Assembly: GCA_964493205.1 (NCBI GenBank)
Contig: CAZBMJ010000011.1
Coordinates: forward strand, 1 to 56,169
Direction of reading: 5' to 3'
Length of the DNA stretch: 56,169 bases
Origin: CAZBMJ01 sp964493205
GTDB taxonomy: Bacteria; Myxococcota; UBA727; JABDBI01
A program made the position numbers and the translations under genes. The notes under the pieces are model-generated. The model saw only the letters and a list, made by a program, of their open reading frames with translations. It was not told where the DNA came from and made no database searches. Numbering within the stretch: position 1 is the first letter of the stretch; every line of letters starts with the position of its first letter. Below, piece by piece: positions 53,105 through 56,169 of the stretch.

Positions 53105-53548
53105 ATGCAATATCAAAAAGACCCTAAAAAATTATGTCCTCATATTATTAGAAAAGATTTACAAAATATGATAACTAAAGGCTTGCTTGAAAGATTCAGT
53201 AAGCGTTTAAATCCTGAAGAAGATGTTCAAGTAAATGGTTTTACAGGTGAAGAAAGCGCTTATCTAATTGTCTCTTTAGGAACAGAAGAAAAAATGCACG
53301 TGTTTGAATTTTTTACAAAAAACAAACGTGGAGATGAACTTGATGGCGCCCTAGGTTTATTAGTAGATTATGCTGATGGAATATTAGAAGATTTTTTTAG
53401 ACATAAAAGAAATCGCTATTTTCCTATTGACTTTATTCAAAACGAATATGACAAACATCCAATTTGGGCAAAATATGAGCTTAAAAATCTTAAAGCTGAA
53501 TCTTTAAGAGATGAGCTATTGAACAAAGATAAAAAAGGTGTTTTCTAA
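53105..53548 (+). CDS. Uncharacterised protein, first of a small-gene run
   Basis: About 147 residues, soluble and charged. Helical start (RKDLQNMITKGLLERFSKRL), then ESAYLIVSLGTEEKMHVFEF, GALGLLVDYADGILEDFFR and an acidic/basic tail. No known domain is recognised. ATG at 53105 has GGAAA six bases upstream; ATG at 53093 is possible. It precedes the next gene by 23 bp, so they are probably co-transcribed. Confidence 0.75.
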   Translation: MQYQKDPKKLCPHIIRKDLQNMITKGLLERFSKRLNPEEDVQVNGFTGEESAYLIVSLGTEEKMHVFEFFTKNKRGDELDGALGLLVDYADGILEDFFRHKRNRYFPIDFIQNEYDKHPIWAKYELKNLKAESLRDELLNKDKKGVF

Positions 53549-53571
53549 AACTTATTAGGAGTTTATTTTTT

Positions 53572-53904
53572 ATGAACGATATAGAAATTGTAGCAACATT
53601 TGACACACCGCATACAGCACGCTCTGTAACTAAGTTATTGAACGCATGGTTTTCTTGGGTAATGGAAGGTTCTTCTGATGAAACAGAAGAAATCTCTGAG
53701 TTATTTGATGATTTCGCATTATCATTTGATGATTACGCTCTAGATAGAGACACTGATACTGATTGGAGTGAAATTCCAGAAGCTGATATAAAAGGTACTG
53801 AAGTAATAGTACGACTTGATGGTAAAGGTGGAATAGATACTATTCGTGCTTTGCTTGAAGCTGTAGGCTCTTATGAGGTAACTATTTTTGGCGAAGAAGA
53901 ATAA
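53572..53904 (+). CDS. Uncharacterised acidic protein
   Basis: About 110 residues, strongly acidic. IEIVATFDTPHTARSVTKLL at the start and a strand-helix-strand end (EVIVRLDGKGGIDTIRALLE, SYEVTIF) suggest a small ferredoxin-like fold. AGGAG precedes the ATG at good spacing. It lies within the run that leads to a lipoprotein gene, 3 bp away. Function unknown. Confidence 0.78.
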   Translation: MNDIEIVATFDTPHTARSVTKLLNAWFSWVMEGSSDETEEISELFDDFALSFDDYALDRDTDTDWSEIPEADIKGTEVIVRLDGKGGIDTIRALLEAVGSYEVTIFGEEE

Positions 53905-53907
53905 GAA

Positions 53908-54522
53908 ATGTTAGAACGTACTTTTGTTTGTTCAAAAGTTTATATTATGCAAATTTTAGTTTGCCTGGGTTTTCTATGCTTAACTGCATGCAAAAGTAGG
54001 CAACATACAAAAGATAGTGTTAATAATGATGGTTCCTGCCAAAACCAACTTGAAAATCAACAAGTTATAAGTTTTGGCGAAAACATTTTTTACACAACTA
54101 AAAGCTTTGCAATAATGGCTTATTATTCACAATTTTCCTTCATAAATAATAACGCTTTAATAGAAGATTTTATATTGTACAAAGGGCTGCATGCCCAAAA
54201 AATAGTGGCTCCAGGGCCTTTTAGTCTAGATATTTATGAGTCTTTTAACAAAGATACCCTATGGTTATTAAGTAATGTGCCTGACTTTTTTGTTTGGTAT
54301 TCCAAAAATAATACCAATGAAAATAATTTTTTAATCACGGATTCAAGTGGTATGCCACTAAAAGCTGATATAAAAAATTTAATAAACAATAACGAATTTG
54401 TGTCTTTTTTGATACCCAAAGAAAAGTTAAACCGAAACAAAACTTATTATATCTACTTAAAACAAAGTGTTAGCAACGATAATAAATTATCGTTTATTCA
54501 ACCAGTAAAATTTGTCGATTAA
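53908..54522 (+). CDS. Uncharacterised lipoprotein
   Basis: About 204 residues from ATG at 53908, or 191 from ATG at 53947, which gives the more usual signal MQILVCLGFLCLTAC with lipobox LTAC. The mature part has strands and short helices and ends in KTYYIYLKQSVSNDNKL, reminiscent of a beta-sandwich. No family is recognised. It follows the acidic protein gene by 3 bp. The region to rho (54523-54721) holds no other gene. Confidence 0.7.
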   Translation: MLERTFVCSKVYIMQILVCLGFLCLTACKSRQHTKDSVNNDGSCQNQLENQQVISFGENIFYTTKSFAIMAYYSQFSFINNNALIEDFILYKGLHAQKIVAPGPFSLDIYESFNKDTLWLLSNVPDFFVWYSKNNTNENNFLITDSSGMPLKADIKNLINNNEFVSFLIPKEKLNRNKTYYIYLKQSVSNDNKLSFIQPVKFVD

Positions 54523-54721
54523 GAAAACTATTGACATTATTGATTAAATGGTTAGTATGTTGGTTTATTGTCATTATAAATAGAAGTGGCTTGTACAACT
54601 TTTATTTCCTGGAATAGACCCCAAAAAAATGTATGAAATTATTTAAAGATAAAAAAGTCTGTTGCTGTTTTTACAGAGAATTTTTTATGTCTTTATTTTT
54701 AAAAGGAAAGCAAAAATTAAT

Positions 54722-56107
54722 ATGAATGCTGAAAACTTAAGTAAGAGTATCCCACTACCTAAAGAACCTACCAAAAAAAAACCTAGAGTTCCTTATTCAG
54801 CCCCCAGAAGCGACAGATTGCTTCCACCGCCTACTGAAATAGACCCGAATGTATCCATATTAGATTTATCAGCATTAAAACAAGATGATATAGAAAATCT
54901 TGGCAAACAAGTACTAGCAGCTGGTTTATCCACTGAAAGTCTTATTAGAAAGCAAGATTTAGTGTTTGCCCTACTAAAATGGCAAACAGCACAAAAAGGT
55001 GCTATTTATGGCGAAGGTGTTTTAGAAACTTTTCCTGACGGTTACGGCTTTTTGCGTGAACCATCTTATAATTACGAAGCCTCCGGCGATGATATCTATG
55101 TGGCTCCCTCACAAATAAGAGTCTATGGTTTAAGAACTGGCGATACTGTAAGAGGCCAAATAAGACCTCCAGCAGAAAAAGAGCGCTATTATTCAATGCT
55201 AAAAATAGATTCTATTAATGGCGTTAGCCCAGAAGATCACAGAAGAAAAGTTTCTTTTGAAAATTTAACTCCCCTTTATCCTACTGATAAGTTTAAATTA
55301 GAAACTACCAAAGAATTAATTTCCACAAGAATAATAGATATTTTGTGTCCCATCGGCAAGGGTCAAAGAGCGCTGATCGTGGCTCCTCCAAGAACAGGTA
55401 AAACTGTTTTAATGCAAGAGATCGCTAACGCTATTACGACTAATCATCCTGAAGTAATCTTAATAGTATTACTTATCGATGAACGCCCTGAAGAAGTTAC
55501 GGATATGAAGCGCCATGTTAAGGGCGAAGTTATTTCCTCAACTTTTGATGAAGCCCCTCAACGTCACGTACAAGTAGCCGAAATGGTTATCGAAAGAGCC
55601 AAGCGCTTAGTAGAAAATAAAAAAGACGTAGTGATTTTACTAGATAATATTACTCGTTTAGGCAGAGCCTATAACACAATAGTGCCACCTAGCGGTAAAA
55701 TTTTATCTGGTGGTGTTGATTCTAATGCACTTCATAAACCAAAAAGATTTTTTGGTGCAGCCAGAAACGTGGAAAGAGGCGGTTCTTTAACCATAATAGC
55801 CACTGCTTTAATAGACACTGGCAGTAGAATGGATGAAGTTATATTTGAAGAGTTCAAAGGCACTGGTAATGCTGAAATCGTCCTTGATAGAAAACTGATG
55901 GAAAAAAGAGTATTCCCATGCTTAGATATTAATAAATCAGGAACAAGAAAAGAAGAATTATTACTTCCTCCAGATATTTTAAACAGAGTGTGGATTCTCA
56001 GACAGTTAGTTCATCCTCTTAACGTAATAGATTCCATGGAATTTATTAAAAGCAGAATGAAAGATACTAAAACCAATGATGATTTTATGGCTTCGATGAG
56101 TAAATAA
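54722..56107 (+). CDS. rho: Transcription termination factor Rho
   Basis: About 461 residues. An RNA-dependent hexameric helicase that ends transcripts. Seen: a basic, Pro-rich N-terminal extension, the cold-shock-like RNA-binding fold (GVLETFPDGYGFLREPSYNY, DDIYVAPSQIR), Walker A APPRTGKT, VLLIDERPEEVTDM, the Q-loop region and the R-loop VPPSGKILSGGVDSNAL. The end matches Rho (RVWILRQLVHPLNVIDSMEF). ATG at 54722 has AAAGGA upstream. It ends 18 bases before the right inverted repeat. Usual followers rpmE and prfA are outside the window. Confidence 0.97.
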   Translation: MNAENLSKSIPLPKEPTKKKPRVPYSAPRSDRLLPPPTEIDPNVSILDLSALKQDDIENLGKQVLAAGLSTESLIRKQDLVFALLKWQTAQKGAIYGEGVLETFPDGYGFLREPSYNYEASGDDIYVAPSQIRVYGLRTGDTVRGQIRPPAEKERYYSMLKIDSINGVSPEDHRRKVSFENLTPLYPTDKFKLETTKELISTRIIDILCPIGKGQRALIVAPPRTGKTVLMQEIANAITTNHPEVILIVLLIDERPEEVTDMKRHVKGEVISSTFDEAPQRHVQVAEMVIERAKRLVENKKDVVILLDNITRLGRAYNTIVPPSGKILSGGVDSNALHKPKRFFGAARNVERGGSLTIIATALIDTGSRMDEVIFEEFKGTGNAEIVLDRKLMEKRVFPCLDINKSGTRKEELLLPPDILNRVWILRQLVHPLNVIDSMEFIKSRMKDTKTNDDFMASMSK

Positions 56108-56125
56108 TGGTTACTTCACGTCATC

Positions 56126-56169
56126 CCTACGTAGCGTGACCATATGATTACCCATAAGTATTGATTAGT
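56126..56169. repeat. Right copy of the 44-bp inverted repeat at the window ends
   Basis: Exact reverse complement of bases 12-55. It begins CCTACGTAGCGTGACCATAT and runs to the window end. Divergence starts at 56125, next to the rho stop codon region. Confidence 0.85.

Noticed and set aside
1..56169. Linear replicon with telomeric inverted repeats
   Set aside because: The shared ends are only 44 bp, contain no hairpin telomere that I can see, and the window holds ordinary chromosomal core genes. An assembly break at a repeat is simpler.
1..56169. tRNA, rRNA or CRISPR loci
   Set aside because: No T-loop-like GTTCRANNC context with a cloverleaf, no rRNA stretch and no regularly spaced short repeats were found in the intergenic regions.

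Overview
The window is AT-rich (roughly one third G+C by eye) and gene-dense. It comes from a Gram-negative bacterium: there are lipoproteins, three small outer-membrane beta-barrel proteins, MurA, TatA and signal peptidase I. A sigma-32-type factor with an RpoH box, CarD, and the blocks prmC-murA-yqeY-dnaG-rpoD, lepA-lepB-carD and dprA-topA-xer point to a proteobacterium-like lineage, perhaps former Deltaproteobacteria or Bdellovibrionota. Many exported eukaryote-like proteins and many DUF4143/DUF1703 ATPases point to a host-associated or intracellular life, and Dependentiae cannot be excluded. I cannot settle the phylum without a search.

Layout. 1-3.6 kb: two DUF4143 ATPases, a HEAT-repeat protein and a decayed gene. 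3.6-7.1 kb: an exported protein with two caspase-like domains and a lipoprotein with a kinase-like core. 7.2-12.3 kb: rpoH, dusB, an M50-type protease, a zinc-ribbon protein, a Na+ symporter and nth. 12.5-20.2 kb is an accessory island: an ankyrin protein with an NLS-like start, a TcdB-like glycosyltransferase, a third DUF4143 ATPase, a second kinase lipoprotein, a small lipoprotein and the relic of a fourth DUF4143 gene. 20.2-31.4 kb is core: rpoD, dnaG, yqeY, murA, prmC, tatA, a two-TM protein, carD, lepB, lepA. 31.5-41.8 kb: a P1B-type ATPase, a DUF1703 ATPase-nuclease, argS, three paralogous outer-membrane proteins, xer and topA. 41.8-45.1 kb lies between topA and dprA and carries a lipoprotein, a RelE/HTH toxin-antitoxin pair and three direct copies of the dprA 3' end. 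45-56.2 kb: dprA, cystathionine beta-synthase, an exported GNAT-kinase fusion, a Sel1 protein, an SDR, cystathionine gamma-lyase, several uncharacterised small genes and rho. The two window ends carry the same 44-bp sequence in inverted orientation.

How it works together. Core replication, transcription and translation genes form long runs. Accessory genes sit just downstream of core genes (after argS, rpoD, nth, dprA). In two places the inserted gene is followed by a copy of the neighbouring core gene's 3' end or terminator. The accessory proteins are mostly exported (signal peptide or lipobox) and carry domains that act on eukaryotic cells in other bacteria: kinase, caspase fold, glycosyltransferase, ankyrin, acetyltransferase. 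I infer an effector-like set that spreads by recombination at core-gene ends. CBS and cystathionine gamma-lyase would together give reverse transsulfuration. No tRNA, rRNA, CRISPR array or intact transposase was seen.
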